Of a stretch of 64,000 nucleotides of DNA, positions 1-10,239 are shown piece after piece. Below the pieces are notes generated by a model that made no database searches, was not told where the DNA came from, and saw only the letters and a list, made by a program, of their open reading frames with translations. The translations under genes were made by a program, and so were the position numbers. The stretch spans positions 18,166,001 to 18,230,000 of the forward strand of contig OZ231127.1 of the NCBI GenBank assembly GCA_965153355.1, read 5' to 3'. Each line of letters starts with the position of its first letter. Positions within the stretch are counted from its first letter, which is position 1. The stretch comes from Flaccisagitta enflata. Taxonomy: Eukaryota; Chaetognatha; Sagittoidea; Aphragmophora.

Positions 1-1
1 T

Positions 2-114
2 CACAGTATAGTCTTTAAGATTGTCTCTCGTTTGGCTGCTGCTAGGGAGCGCATTCATGTGTGACAACCCTTAGCAACCGCTAAACGAGCGACATTCTTA
101 CAGAACATACTGTG
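2..114. mobile_element. Short hairpin MITE-like repeat
   Basis: The two halves are imperfect inverted repeats of each other: CACAGTATAGTCTTTAAGAT at the left matches the reverse complement of the right end (CACAGTATGTTCTGTAAGAA), and the match continues through a CTCGTTT block. The whole unit folds into one stem of about 50 bp with a short loop. It codes for nothing. No target duplication can be checked because the left flank is a single base. Confidence 0.55.
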
Positions 115-772
115 GGAAAATTGTAAAAAATTTGATTTTAAAAAATGTTCCTCAAAAAAATTGTAAATATTGATACTTTAGCGTGAATATATGAAATAAA
201 CATGGCAACCAGCTATCATGCAATAAAGCATCCTTTATATAAGTCTATGTTTTCAATATCACTCCCTTGGCTTCATTTGTTTTTCTACAATGCTTGCCCC
301 CGTTATCTCAAGTCTAGACGAGATCTACTGTAAGCAAAAGGAGATTTTATAATGTGACGAACATGAATTCTGCTCTCTTGGAAGTTGAATTGTTTTAGTT
401 ATGACATGTGCAACAAAAAAAGAAAAATATAGTTCAGAAGATTACTTGTCAAAAGATTGCAAAAGTTACTTTATTTCTGTACAATATATGCTTCAACTCA
501 TATACATACCAATCCAATTTTAGGGTATAACCCCTAACTTTTTGGTTTAAGAACTTATTATCAGAAACCCTTGGATTAGTATTTTTATACAGATATGAAG
601 ACTCTTGTTTTAACTTTAAAAAATTTTAAAAAATATATCAAATATTAAAAGGGGCTTATGTTGTTTGGAAAAAAGTAGGACAAGCTTTGCGACCTGAACA
701 TCTGGCGGCGGATATAATATTTTGCGTGCTGAATTTCCGCTATTTTTGCAGAGGTATTCGCGACGGCGCAGG
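115..772. other. AT-rich stretch without recognisable gene
   Basis: AT-rich sequence with short A/T runs. I see no coding pattern, hairpin element or tandem array here. Confidence 0.5.
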
Positions 773-3436
773 TCAGAGTGAATTTTTAATGCGCAAAAAA
801 GCGACGTAACAACGGTGACATGACGCGTTGCTGGAGCGGAATGCTGAGCTGCCGATGATAACTGAACTGTATAGTATCAAATTGAAGATAGAAAAGAAAA
901 GAAGAAAAGAAGAAGAAGAGAAGAAAGAAGAAGAAAAGGAAATAGAAAAAGGAAGGGAAAAGTAGAAAGAAAGAAGAAAGAAAGAAGGAAAAGAAGAAGG
1001 GAAGAAGAAGAAGAAGAAGAAAGAGAGAAGAAGAAGAAGAAGAAGAAATAAAGGAGGATCTACTTCGGGAAGTTGAGCTGAAGCTGCCGCGGACGTCTGC
1101 GGATCTCTTTTCTCCTCCTCCTGCATCCTTCGCGCAAACGCCTCGTCAGCTGCCTCTTGCTCCTTCTTCCTTCTCCTCACGTCGTTCACGTCGTCCAATG
1201 CCAGTTGATCAAATTTCAATCCATCCGCTGCCGTCGACGAGATGATTGGCGCCGTCGCGGTCACTTCTTTCTCGAAGATCACTTCCGGCGCTGAAGGAGG
1301 AATGACGGCAGATGGAGGATGTTGAGGATGAGGAAACGATTGAGGCTGAGAGTTAGACGATGTCTTCTCTCCTTCTCTCTCTCCTTCCTTCACTTCAACA
1401 CTTGACACCTGCTGCTTCACACGAGTTTGATTTGGATGATGAGGTTGAGGATCGGATGATTTGTTGGATTGCCCCTGTGATGTAGGGATCGGCTGTGGCT
1501 GCTTCTTTGGCACCTGTGACGAATGCACCGGCGCCGCTTCCTGCTGCATCACTGCAACACCTACTCTGTTGACAAACTTCCAACTTCTCATCTGCTCGGA
1601 CCATTGATTGGCCCTCGCCTCCTCCTCTTCCTTCATTTTGTTGAGTCGCAAACACATTTGTCGATATTGCTCCTCTTCTTCCGGTGATTTGTTGCTCTGC
1701 TGACATTTTATTGGGAAAGCGACCATCCTTTCAGACGTGTCTGTCGCCGTCACCATTGTCGTTGCTGAAGCATCAACATCACCTCCATCCAACATGCGGA
1801 TCCTTTGCTCCGCTAGCTGCCGTTGACGAAGTTGCTCGGCTTCCGTGGAATTCATACCGCCGACAGAGAGAGGGTTTAACGCAGGAGGATGAACGACTGT
1901 AGCTAAGCTGAAGGCAGTATTCTGTTGCTGCAACTGGTGTTGGTGAATCTGCCGCTGCCGCTGAAGACTTGCTTGCTGTTGCAGCTGCCGCTGCTTCTCC
2001 GCCTCCTGTTGCTGCAACTGGGCTTCTTGTTGCTTCTTTTGTTGCTCGGCGGCTTGTTGTTGCCGCCTCTGCTCTTGTTCTACAAATTGTTGCTGCAGCT
2101 TTTCTTTTTCTTTCTGCACTTTCTGCATCTCTTCTCTGACTTGCTGCAGCTGTTGTAGACTCTGCTGCTGTCGCATGTGAAACTGATGTTGCTCTCTTTG
2201 TTGTTGTTCTTGCTGCTGCAACTGATGTTGGCGTTGCTGCTCCTGTTGTTGTTGCTGTTGCTGCTGCTGTTGCTGCCTCAATTGTTCTTGATGGAGTTGT
2301 TGATGACGCAGCTGCTCCTGCTGCAGATGATGTTGGCGCAACTGCTCCTGCAACTCCTGCTGTCTCTGCTGTTCTGCAGCCGCTTGCTCCTGTTGAAGCC
2401 TTTGTTGCTCCTCAGCCTCTTGCTGTAGTCGTTGCTGTTCAGCGGCCTGTTGCTGCTGTTGCTGTTGCTTTTGAAGTTGTAGCTGCTGCTGCCGCTGCTG
2501 CTGCTCCTGCTGTTCCAGTTGTTGCTGCTGTTGCAGCTGCTGCTGCTCCAACTTTCGTTGTTGCTCTCGCAAATCAGCCTGAAGAAGCTCCTCTTGTTTC
2601 TTTTGCTCCTGCAGCATCCTTCCTGCCCTCTCTCTCTCTCTACTTCTATCGGCGTCGCGACGTCTTGCTCTTTCCCTCGGCGTCAATCCGTTCTTTACTA
2701 GCGTTGCCGCTTCGTCGAGATCTTCCAAATCAGCGTCTCTTTGCATTTGCCCGTCTGGATTGACGGTCTCGATCTCCGAAATGTATCTCTCGACGTATTC
2801 ATTCGGATCTCGCGGAGGAAGAAGATGTCCGCCGGGTGATTGGGCACCATGGCGCACTGGCGGCAAACCCAAATACTCCGACGATTCCGGAACTGGTGAT
2901 GACGTCCTCATCCGAGTGCTGGGGATGCCCGCGTTGTCACGAGCCGATTGAGCCGGTATACTATTCCACGAAAATCGATGCACGTTCCTCTTTCGCTGGC
3001 CGTAGTCACCTTCACGCGCGTTGACGACGTCCGCATGCGTTGGAAACTCTTCTGTGTACGTCTCGCGGTCGAAGAACCTCGTGGCGTCCCATTCGCGTCG
3101 GATTCGACGCAAACTCGACGCCGCGTACATCAAAGGATTTCCAGGCATTTCTTCAATCGCCATTTGACGAGCGAAAGCGATGTAGTCGTAGACGCAGTCG
3201 CGTAGATTGTCTCTGGCGCTGTCGGAATCTAGCGACGCCTCTTCGTAATCGTTGGTACCTTCCGTCGTCGCCAAAACAGCGTCGAAAAGGTGACGACATC
3301 GATCCATTTCCTGCGACAATTCGCTCCTCGTTGCGCGAAGCTTTTCGGTTCTTGGGCATCGGTTCATACCAAAGAACGAGACCCGAGACGTTGTAGACGC
3401 AGTCGAACGGTTGTCGTCGCCGTTGAAAGCCGCCAT
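773..3436 (-). CDS. BEL/Pao-type Gag, N-terminal part, truncated copy 1
   Basis: Gag-like protein of a BEL/Pao LTR retrotransposon, starting at an ATG at 3436. Residues 1-260 are a basic/acidic mixed region without a recognised domain. Residues about 270-510 are a glutamine-rich, coiled-coil-like block with repeated QQQ and QEQQR. Residues about 520-793 are recognisably the same protein as the Gag copies at 14.1-15.2 kb and 61.8-64.0 kb, sharing PSAPEVIFE, STAAD, EQEAADE and FARRMQEEEKR. After the shared LPEVD motif near 1056 the homology stops. The last 90 or so residues only translate a GAA-rich tract and are not protein-like. The DUF1759-type core and zinc knuckles of the other copies are absent, so this is a 3'-truncated gene. 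The copy is clearly diverged from the 61.8-kb copy and probably represents another subfamily. No LTR was recognised next to it. Confidence 0.7.
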   Translation of the reverse strand: MAAFNGDDNRSTASTTSRVSFFGMNRCPRTEKLRATRSELSQEMDRCRHLFDAVLATTEGTNDYEEASLDSDSARDNLRDCVYDYIAFARQMAIEEMPGNPLMYAASSLRRIRREWDATRFFDRETYTEEFPTHADVVNAREGDYGQRKRNVHRFSWNSIPAQSARDNAGIPSTRMRTSSPVPESSEYLGLPPVRHGAQSPGGHLLPPRDPNEYVERYISEIETVNPDGQMQRDADLEDLDEAATLVKNGLTPRERARRRDADRSRERERAGRMLQEQKKQEELLQADLREQQRKLEQQQLQQQQQLEQQEQQQRQQQLQLQKQQQQQQQAAEQQRLQQEAEEQQRLQQEQAAAEQQRQQELQEQLRQHHLQQEQLRHQQLHQEQLRQQQQQQQQQQQEQQRQHQLQQQEQQQREQHQFHMRQQQSLQQLQQVREEMQKVQKEKEKLQQQFVEQEQRRQQQAAEQQKKQQEAQLQQQEAEKQRQLQQQASLQRQRQIHQHQLQQQNTAFSLATVVHPPALNPLSVGGMNSTEAEQLRQRQLAEQRIRMLDGGDVDASATTMVTATDTSERMVAFPIKCQQSNKSPEEEEQYRQMCLRLNKMKEEEEARANQWSEQMRSWKFVNRVGVAVMQQEAAPVHSSQVPKKQPQPIPTSQGQSNKSSDPQPHHPNQTRVKQQVSSVEVKEGEREGEKTSSNSQPQSFPHPQHPPSAVIPPSAPEVIFEKEVTATAPIISSTAADGLKFDQLALDDVNDVRRRKKEQEAADEAFARRMQEEEKRDPQTSAAASAQLPEVDPPLFLLLLLLLSFFFFFFFPSSFPSFFLLSFYFSLPFSISFSSSFFSSSSFLLFFSIFNLILYSSVIIGSSAFRSSNASCHRCYVAFLRIKNSL
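873..1052. repeat. Purine (GAA/GAAA) microsatellite
   Basis: An almost pure A/G tract on the plus strand, mostly GAA and GAAA units. It begins exactly where homology of the adjacent gag to its paralogues ends, so it sits at the truncation breakpoint. Confidence 0.85.
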
Positions 3437-4429
3437 TTGACACGATATGCCCCGGGATGTCAGAAGAATAGTCCGAGAGAAGAGTCGAGTTTTAAAATTG
3501 TTGAAATGTATTTAGCCCACGTAAACGATAGTTTCGACTCTGGGATAGCTTTGTCTGTAAATATCTCTGACTGTCTGACGATGGAAGACGCAAAGGAAGT
3601 TTGGGCGGATATTGGAAAATGACGTGACGATGGTCTCTTTGATGTGGTAAAATTTCAACAATCTGATGAGATGGGGAACAAATAAAAGGGGAAATTGGGC
3701 ATTATTCGATGGTCAACCAATGCATGAAAGCAACATGAGATCAGGATAGACATGGACAGAAACAGCCAATAACAACATGTACATCTTATACAGAGGCCAT
3801 GAAGCCAGATCCGTACACTGCCCCCGCCCTGCCCATCCCACTAAATTCACCCATATCACCCAATAATTAGTTGACCGGACAGACGATAAAAAAGATGCAA
3901 ATGCAGGATGCATGATGCATAATAAAACATAAAAACAGACGATAAAACAATAAAAAGCCAGACGACAAAAACAATGATAAAATACTAAAACACTAAAATG
4001 ATAAAACTTACTTTAGGCCCAATTTCCTTGGTTTCCAGCCAGCGTCGTAATCGTCCTACAAGTCAGATGTCCGTACATAGGTCTCTGCATAAAAAGAATG
4101 AGAGACTTATGAAAAATGAGAAATTCCAAGGGCACAAAACATAAAAATCAAGCAAAATATCAATCATTCCGTTAAGAAGCGATGCTACCGCGATGTATAT
4201 ACGAGATAAAAATGCCAAGCATAAAACACGTAAGGATAACGAAAGTATTAAACGGATACGTGAAGACACGTAGAAACACGCTGAGGAGAAATGAGCGAGC
4301 GCGATGAGCTGACTCATGCGCCATAAGACCGCGGCAATATTTAGTATGAAAAAACAAAAGAGCATCGAACGTTAAGAAAGAAGGAAAAAGACATTCATAC
4401 GAAGAACATTATCATTCCCATACTTATAA
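3437..4429. other. Non-coding stretch, possible retrotransposon leader on the right of gag copy 1
   Basis: Lies immediately 5' of the gag start on the minus strand, so part of it should be leader or LTR. I found no primer-binding site, no second LTR and no coding pattern. 3910-4010 is an AT-rich low-complexity run with repeated ATAAAAC. Confidence 0.4.
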
Positions 4430-4621
4430 ATAGCACACATTTCCACAGTGGGGCAGGCCAATGCTCAGTTACGCAAAGTCGCCTTGGTTGAGGGTTGGGG
4501 AATTATCTCCAATGATAACATTCGAATTACTGAGCTCAGTGATGACGTTCATTTGAATACCGCAGGCACGGCGAGGTTGTATCGTAACGTCCTAATGAGT
4601 ATCAAATCCTCTAGGCAGTGA
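4430..4621 (+). pseudogene. SGNH/GDSL-type hydrolase C-terminal fragment
   Basis: An open frame ends at TGA 4619-4621 and reads as the last ~58 residues of an SGNH hydrolase. It carries GWGIISNDNI, then the block-V-like motif D-D-V-H-L-N (Asp-x-x-His, the catalytic dyad region), then TAGTARLYRN and a terminal helix. The fragment may begin at a 3' splice site (TTTCCACAG, ending 4448). The rest of the enzyme, including the GDS serine block, is not seen upstream. SGNH domains are known in some eukaryotic retroelements, including certain CR1-like and Ngaro-type elements. The tyrosine recombinase 80 bp downstream on the same strand and in the same frame makes a YR-retroelement origin plausible. 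A host esterase remnant is the alternative. Confidence 0.5.
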
Positions 4622-4702
4622 TCTTAGCCTTTCGACATTAGGCCTTAGCACATAGCCTTATGTTTTTGTGATTTGTCTGTTGTTTTCTTCTCTGCCCCGC
4701 AG

Positions 4703-5443
4703 AAACGTGCCTTCGATGCGCGACATGCTTCCCTTCGACAATTCGTATCTGGGACTTCCTATGGCAAGCGGAAAGAAAGCCTACGTCAGGATCTTGTAGA
4801 ATTTATAGCAGAACGTTCCTCCGGTCCCCCTGCCTCAGCTACAGCCCCCACGCAGGAGTCCGCGACTCCCACTGATGTCATACGATTCCTTTTTTATCGC
4901 GATCAAAGGGGCCGCACGACCGTTCACGCGTTTGAATGTCCGAATGTTGGCAAGCCTGGCCTGTTCGACTGTCCTTGCCCTGTCCGGCTTGCGGCTGGCA
5001 CAGTAGACTCCTACATCGGCATGATTCGCGCTATTTTCAATAATATTGGCCGGCGCGGCTCAGATAACCCTTGCGATAGTGGGGAGGTAAAGGGTTGGTT
5101 GAAGGCCTGTGAGGTAGAGCAGCGCCAGCATAGGGTCCCCATAAAACAAGCCCAGCCTATTTTCTCGACGCATCTTCGTCTTTTAGTTAACGAAATCCAG
5201 CTTCGCTTGGCCCGCATGTCCCCAGCAGAACCCTTTTTCCCAGAACGTTTCTTACTGTACCGTGATTGGGCCTTCTTTACAGTCCAGTGGTTTTGTGGCG
5301 ACCGTGCAAGCGACCTGGGCAATGCGTTGGGCAGGGAGGTCGTCCGCCTGGAGGACGGCTCCCTGCTGTTTAACCACACAGTCGGCAAGACTATTCCCCC
5401 TGGTCCAGGATACAGGTGCGTTAACGTTTTCGCAATTGGATAG
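4703..5443 (+). CDS. Tyrosine recombinase/integrase-like protein, N-terminal and half catalytic domain
   Basis: Reads as a eukaryotic transposon-type tyrosine recombinase. An N-terminal helical region is followed by GRTTVH, a CPNVG...CPCPVRL cysteine cluster, GTVDSYIGMIRAIFN (core-binding helix), VPIKQAQPIF, and then FTVQWFCGDRASDLG. The Arg of GDRASDL is the likely first catalytic arginine. The second half, with the H-x-x-R box and nucleophilic Tyr, is missing. No ATG opens the frame. A strong pyrimidine tract plus AG ends at 4702, so coding probably enters by splicing. On the right either a donor (CAG/GTGCGT, 5413-5421) ends an exon at 5415, or the frame runs to the stop at 5441-5443 and the copy is truncated. 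It lies just downstream of an SGNH fragment in the same orientation. Similar recombinases are known from Crypton/DIRS/Ngaro-like elements; I cannot choose among them. Confidence 0.6.
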   Translation, partial: KRAFDARHASLRQFVSGTSYGKRKESLRQDLVEFIAERSSGPPASATAPTQESATPTDVIRFLFYRDQRGRTTVHAFECPNVGKPGLFDCPCPVRLAAGTVDSYIGMIRAIFNNIGRRGSDNPCDSGEVKGWLKACEVEQRQHRVPIKQAQPIFSTHLRLLVNEIQLRLARMSPAEPFFPERFLLYRDWAFFTVQWFCGDRASDLGNALGREVVRLEDGSLLFNHTVGKTIPPGPGYRCVNVFAIG

Positions 5444-5842
5444 GACTGTCACGTTATGTCGCTCAGGCATGATGTATTCAGCAGCTTGGTCTTGTCTTGT
5501 TTGTTTCTTGTTTGTTGATTCTTTCCCTATTCAGCATCGCGGGTTGATGCTAATTTCGTATCCCTTTTTCCTTTTCGGTACCAAATTTGATTCATCCCGC
5601 CCGCCACCCCGGCATCCACCTCCTTCGTTCCTGTCGACGTCTTCGCTGGATTGCGATGGCCGGGGATCCTTCATTTCCGTCATCATCATCATCATCATCT
5701 CCGCATCACTCAGCCCCAGGTAGCCTTGACCGAGGGGGAATATATGATGGGCTCTCTTTCGAGAGCAATATTATACTTTTCTTTCTCTGAGAACAAAAAC
5801 AAAAGATCCCAAGATCGAGTAGAGGAAAAGGAGAGAAACGAA

Positions 5843-5844
<2 letters not shown>

Positions 5845-5932
<88 letters not shown>
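5845..5932. repeat. (GA)n microsatellite
   Basis: About 88 bp of uninterrupted GA dinucleotide. Confidence 0.97.
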
Positions 5933-5934
<2 letters not shown>

Positions 5935-5975
5935 AAGGATTGAAATGAAAAAACTTTGATTGAACGTATGGATAA

Positions 5976-6022
5976 ATGAATGAATGAATGAATGAATGAA
6001 TGAATGAATGAATGAATGAATG
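5976..6022. repeat. (TGAA)n microsatellite
   Basis: About 12 tandem TGAA/AATG tetranucleotides. Confidence 0.95.
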
Positions 6023-6165
6023 AGTGAGAAAAATGAATTTCCGAATACATGAATCATTGAATACGCGGATTAATCAATGAGGTGAGAGCAAAAAAATAAC
6101 CAACAAAAAAAAAAATCTGTAAGACACAATGAAAGATATGCAGAAAATAGCAATTTTCATAATGA

Positions 6166-6537
6166 TTTTTAGTCGCGTGCACGTGACTCTACAACCCGCT
6201 TTGTCCGTCCGTCGGTCCGTCCGTCGGTCCGTCCATCCGTCGGTCCGTCACACTTTACTTTTTTATTATACTTTAAGTTATTTCTAGTCATTCTAAGTCA
6301 TTTTAAGTCATCCTAAGTCATTCTAAGTCATTCTAAGTCATTCTAAGTCATTCTAAGTCATTCTAAGTCATTTTAAGTCACTTAAGTCAAATAGGTCAAA
6401 GTAGTCATTTCAGTCATTTTAGGTCTTTTTAAGTCATTTAAAGTTGTCCTGAGTCATTTTTTAAGTCATCTTGAGTCAATAAAAGTCATCTTAAGTTATT
6501 TATGTCTCGCACGCGACTTATAGGTGTTGGCCTTGTT
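6166..6537 (+). mobile_element. Family A short element (tandem copy 1)
   Basis: Starts TTTTTAGTCGCGTGC with a terminal hairpin, then CTCTACAACCCGC, a (GTCCGTCCGTCG) tract, an array of about ten ATTCTAAGTC 10-mers, and ends with GCACGCGACTTATAGG...GGCCTTGTT. The far GCACGCGAC is the exact reverse complement of the leading GTCGCGTGC. No coding capacity. Followed head-to-tail, with no spacer, by a second copy. Confidence 0.75.
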
Positions 6538-6910
6538 AGTCGCGTGCACGCGACTCTACAACCCGCTTTGTCCGTCCGTCGGTCCGTCCGTCCATCCGTC
6601 CGTCGGTCCGTCACACTTTACTTTTTTATTATACTTTAAGTTATTTCTAGTCATTCTAAGTCATTTTAAGTCATCCTAAGTCATTCTAAGTCATTCTAAG
6701 TCATTCTAAGTCATTCTAAGTCATTCTAAGTCATTCTAAGTCATTTTAAGTCACTTAAGTCAAATAGGTCAAAGTAGTCATTTCAGTCATTTTAGGTCTT
6801 TTTAAGTCATTTAAAGTTGTCCTGAGTCATTTTTAAAGTCATCTTGAGTCAATAAAAGTCATCTTAAGTTATTTATGTCTCGCACGCGACTTATAGGTGT
6901 TGGCCTTGTT
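6538..6910 (+). mobile_element. Family A short element (tandem copy 2)
   Basis: Near-identical to the preceding unit, about 373 bp long, abutting it directly. Its leading hairpin GTCGCGTGCACGCGAC is a perfect palindrome. It lacks the TTTTT that precedes copy 1, so the junction is GGCCTTGTT/AGTCGCG. Confidence 0.75.
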
Positions 6911-7749
6911 CTTTATAGATTAGCTAATAGATTTCAAACTTATAAAAAAATATTAAATAAAGTAATTTTCATATTTGTAGCTAACATTTCCTGACTTTTT
7001 TGATCAAATTTATATCACCATTTGAGGAATAAGGTTCTGTAGGGCTTCATAAAAAGGGCAAGTCCAGGGACCTCTATCATGTTATATCTTAAAATGTGCG
7101 TAGTACCTTGGGAAACACATATCTAGGCTTGCTTGACCCAATCTAAGGTGCGTGTGCAAATGTCATGAAAAAAATACCAAAAATGACCATAATCAGCTAA
7201 TTTTGGCCATTTTTTGCCCTAAAACCCATCCTCAACTTGGAAATGATCCTTGAAATATTTTATGCACATAAAAAAAACCTAATTAGGCTGTATGTAAAAA
7301 ATTTTGAGATTCTGACTGTTTCTAGGTACTTAAATTGAAAAAAACAACATTTTTTCCCAATTTTTTTAAAGAAAAAAAAATGTTCTTACCCCCTTAAAGT
7401 TGACCGATTTGAATGAAATTTTTACTGGAGGTAAATCACTTCATGGACTACCTCCATGTAAAATTTTGTCCAAATCGGAGCACTGTAATTACTGAAAATT
7501 GTGTTCAAAATGAAAAAAAATTGATAATTTACATAAAAAATATGAAATTATCAATATTTAGCTTATCATAATTGATTTTGCATAAATTTTTTTTTTTGTA
7601 ATCAAGAAGTGATATACTTACAAAAATTATTTCCAGAAATCATTAAATTAGATGTAAATTTTTCGACCTTATTGAAAGCCAAATTCCTCGCGATCTTGCT
7701 CCGTGTCATAGGGCAATTTTCTCCGGTTTCCCACCTACATACGTCCCCC
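6911..7749. other. AT-rich stretch without recognisable gene
   Basis: Long A/T runs and no credible coding pattern on either strand. Confidence 0.5.
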
Positions 7750-7750
7750 C

Positions 7751-8095
7751 CCCCAAGCCTCAAAACAGGCCTCTCTGAACCAAAATCAGGCCTTTCAGAC
7801 CCCAAATCAGACCTTTCTGACCCCAAATCAAGCCTCACAGACCCCCAAATCAGGCCACCCAGACCCTAAATCAGGCTTCTCAGACCCAAAATCAGGTCTC
7901 TCAGACCCTAAATCAGGCCTCTCAGACCCCATATCTCAGACCCTAAATCAGGCCTTTCAGACCCCAAATTTGACCCCCCAGACCCCAAATCAGGCCTTCC
8001 AGACCCCGAATCAATCCTCTCAGACCTCAAACCACACCTCTCAAACCTTAAATCAGACCTCTCAGACCTGAAATCAGGCTTCTTAGCCCCCCAAA
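7751..8095. repeat. 21-bp minisatellite (CAGACCCCAAATCAGGCCTCT type)
   Basis: About 16 diverged tandem copies of a C-rich ~21-bp unit built on AGACCCCAAATCAGGCC. The unit length is a multiple of three, which explains the apparent open frames here. Related arrays flank the family D palindrome at 28.6-29.6 kb, so this probably belongs to the same composite repeat as the palindrome to its right. Confidence 0.85.
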
Positions 8096-8318
8096 GAAGA
8101 TTCTCAAAAAATGTACCATGTGGATTCCACATTGTGGAATCATAGGTCTTAACGAACAAAGATAAAAAGATGCGGATTGCACCACTGGTTAGCTCTTGAG
8201 CTCTAGTTTCATAATTGCATGGATTTTTGTACAGATTTCAGAGGTGAAGGGGCTTAATTTTGAGGCCAAGTGACAAAAAATCAGCTTTTTTACCACAACC
8301 AACATAAAGCTATCATGA

Positions 8319-8880
8319 ACAGGTCGCCCAAGGGCAATATGTGGTCAGCGATACCTGTTGCCCTGCTTTGCATGGTTGTAAATCGGAATGAGAGGCAGGG
8401 CAGCGGCCCCGAAGGGGACGAAGTCCTGTAGAACACAGGGGACTTTCGTTCGTTTGTCCGTCCATTAGTTTGTCTGTCCATCCGTCCGCCCCCCAGGCCC
8501 TCTCAGGCCTTGAATCTGCCCTCTCAGGCCTAAAATCTGACCTCTCAGGCCTCAAATCTGCCCTCTCAGGCCTTATCTGAGAGGGCAGATTTCAGGCCTG
8601 AGAGGGCAGATTTAAAGCCTGACAGGCAGATTTCAGGCCTGAAAGGACAAATTTCAGGCCTGAGAGGGCAGATTCAAGGCCTGAGAGGGCAGATTTCAGG
8701 CCTGAGAGGGCAAATTTCAGGCCTGAGAGGGCAGATTCAAGGCCTGAGAGGGCAGATTTCAGGCCTGAGAGGACAGATTTTAAGCCAGAGAGGGCCTGGG
8801 GGGGGGGGACGAACGAACGGACAAACGAACGAAAGTCCCCTGTGTTCTACAGGACTTCGTCCCCTTTGGGGCCGCTGCCC
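8319..8880. mobile_element. Family D palindromic repeat, copy 1
   Basis: A large palindrome centred near 8577. The outer parts are GGGCAGCGGCCCCGAAGGGG plus GTCCTGTAGAACACAGGGG and a GTCCGTCC/CGAACGAA tract, and they reappear inverted on the right. The inner arms are arrays of the 21-bp unit CAGGCCTGAAATCTGCCCTC and its reverse complement. The left end has an extra conserved segment (AGGTCGCCCAAGGGCAATAT) that appears at the right end of the other two copies, so this one is in the opposite orientation. Confidence 0.8.
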
Positions 8881-9152
8881 AAAAAGTCAAACTTGCGGTA
8901 TCCAAAATGGGTCAATAAGTTTTATTCTGTTTTGTTTCACGTTATATGAACATAAAAATAGTCAATTCCGTCCAGGTACAGGCACCCAAAGCCCAAGAAG
9001 GGGTAAACATACTATCTAATGTGGAATCATAGGTTATTGGCCCCTCCAGGGCCACTGCCCCTCCGGGGCCGCTGCCCCTTTCATCATCTCCTTTCCACAT
9101 ACACTAACTTAGGGGCATCGGGTACTGCTGACCATGTAACGCTTTTGCGACT

Positions 9153-9757
9153 ACCCGGTGTTCAATCTCGACTGGGAAAAAGTATTAAGCTTTTACTCTC
9201 AGATGCTTCTTCCCCATGACCTGGAATTAATTTTTCTATGTAGTACTATGTTTGACGTTTTTTGTTTCAAAATTTCAGTGGTCTGTGTCAAATATTTTGT
9301 CCACAACATCAATTTGAAGTAAAACAAGAATTCATGGCTGAAGCTCAATTCATCTCTTCGTCTTCAAAATCATTGTTTTCATATTTTCTCTCATTTTTGA
9401 TCGGGTTGAGCTACTAATGTCAAAAAAGTCTTAAAATAACGATATATTATAAAACTTGTTATAGATATCTTCAACTAAGACCAATCTGACAGTTGTTGCT
9501 AAATCCAATGAGATATAAAAGCGCACCAAAGAAAAACAGTTTTGATAAATTAAGGTTAAATTGAGCTTCATTTGAAAATGCTTCTTTTACTTCAATTTGA
9601 TGTTGTGGACAAAATATATGACACAGACCAATAAAATTTTGACACAAAAAACGTCAAACATAGTACTACATAGAAAATTTAATTCCAGGTCATTGAGAAG
9701 AAGCATCTGAGAGTAAAAGCTTAACACTTTTTCCCAGTCCAGATTGAAGACCCGGTA
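9153..9757. mobile_element. Fold-back (long inverted repeat) element, ~605 bp
   Basis: The outer arms (about 200 bp each) are inverted copies. ACCCGGTGTTCAATCTCGAC and GTAGTACTATGTTTGACG at the left reappear reverse-complemented at 9650-9757. The middle carries the AAGACCAATCTG motif seen in the fold-backs at 42.9 and 50.1 kb. The arm motif GTCAAATATTTTGTCCACAA is also shared with the 42.9-kb copy. No ORF and no convincing target duplication. Confidence 0.75.
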
Positions 9758-9870
9758 TTGGTTTTGTAATTATATTGTTCAACTTTCATATAAATATTTT
9801 GTAGGCAAGAGCTGGCAAGAAAACCTTGCTTGTAGGCAGCTGAAAATTTTGTCGGACCCTGCGGCTTACA

Positions 9871-10053
9871 GTCGCGTGCGGTTGTTAAGACCATAAGACT
9901 AAAAGACCAAATGATTAAAAGACTAAATGCAAATTGACTTGAAATGACTTAGATTGACGTAAAACGGCAAAAAAAGCTAAGCGTGACAGACAGACCGACC
10001 GACCGACCGACGGACAGAGCGGGTTGTAGAGTCGCGTGCACGCGACTGAAAAA
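9871..10053 (-). mobile_element. Family A short element
   Basis: Reverse orientation. The right end is AGCGGGTTGTAGAGTCGCGT plus hairpin GTCGCGTGCACGCGAC and TGAAAAA. The left end has GTCGCGTGCGG. The CGACCGACCGACC tract lies internally. The outer GGCC...tail of complete copies is missing on the left. Confidence 0.65.
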
Positions 10054-10153
10054 GACTGTATATCCTATTTTTCTAATATAAGTGACCTTACATAAAAGCA
10101 AAGGGCAAAAAGGGAGCAAAGATGCTAGTATGTCATTCCTAAATGTTTCTACC

Positions 10154-10205
10154 TTTTCAGTCGTGAACTAGCGACTCTATTAGAGGCATTGTCCGTCCGT
10201 CTGAT
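10154..10205 (+). mobile_element. Family B-like element, left-end fragment
   Basis: TTTTCAGTCGTGAACTAGCG followed by ACTCTATTAGAGGC and GTCCGTCCGTC, then cut off at the start of the decayed BEL/Pao copy. Confidence 0.5.
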
Positions 10206-10239
10206 ATTAGAGACTAGACCTGCTACCCCGGACTGCACG

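Noticed and set aside
2-114. Transib-like end for the first hairpin, since it starts CACAGTA
   Set aside because: No 5-bp duplication can be tested at the window edge, and the seventh base does not fit CACWATG or CACAGTG.
5651-6057. Open frames rich in RE or LS on both strands
   Set aside because: They translate the (GA)n and (TGAA)n microsatellites.
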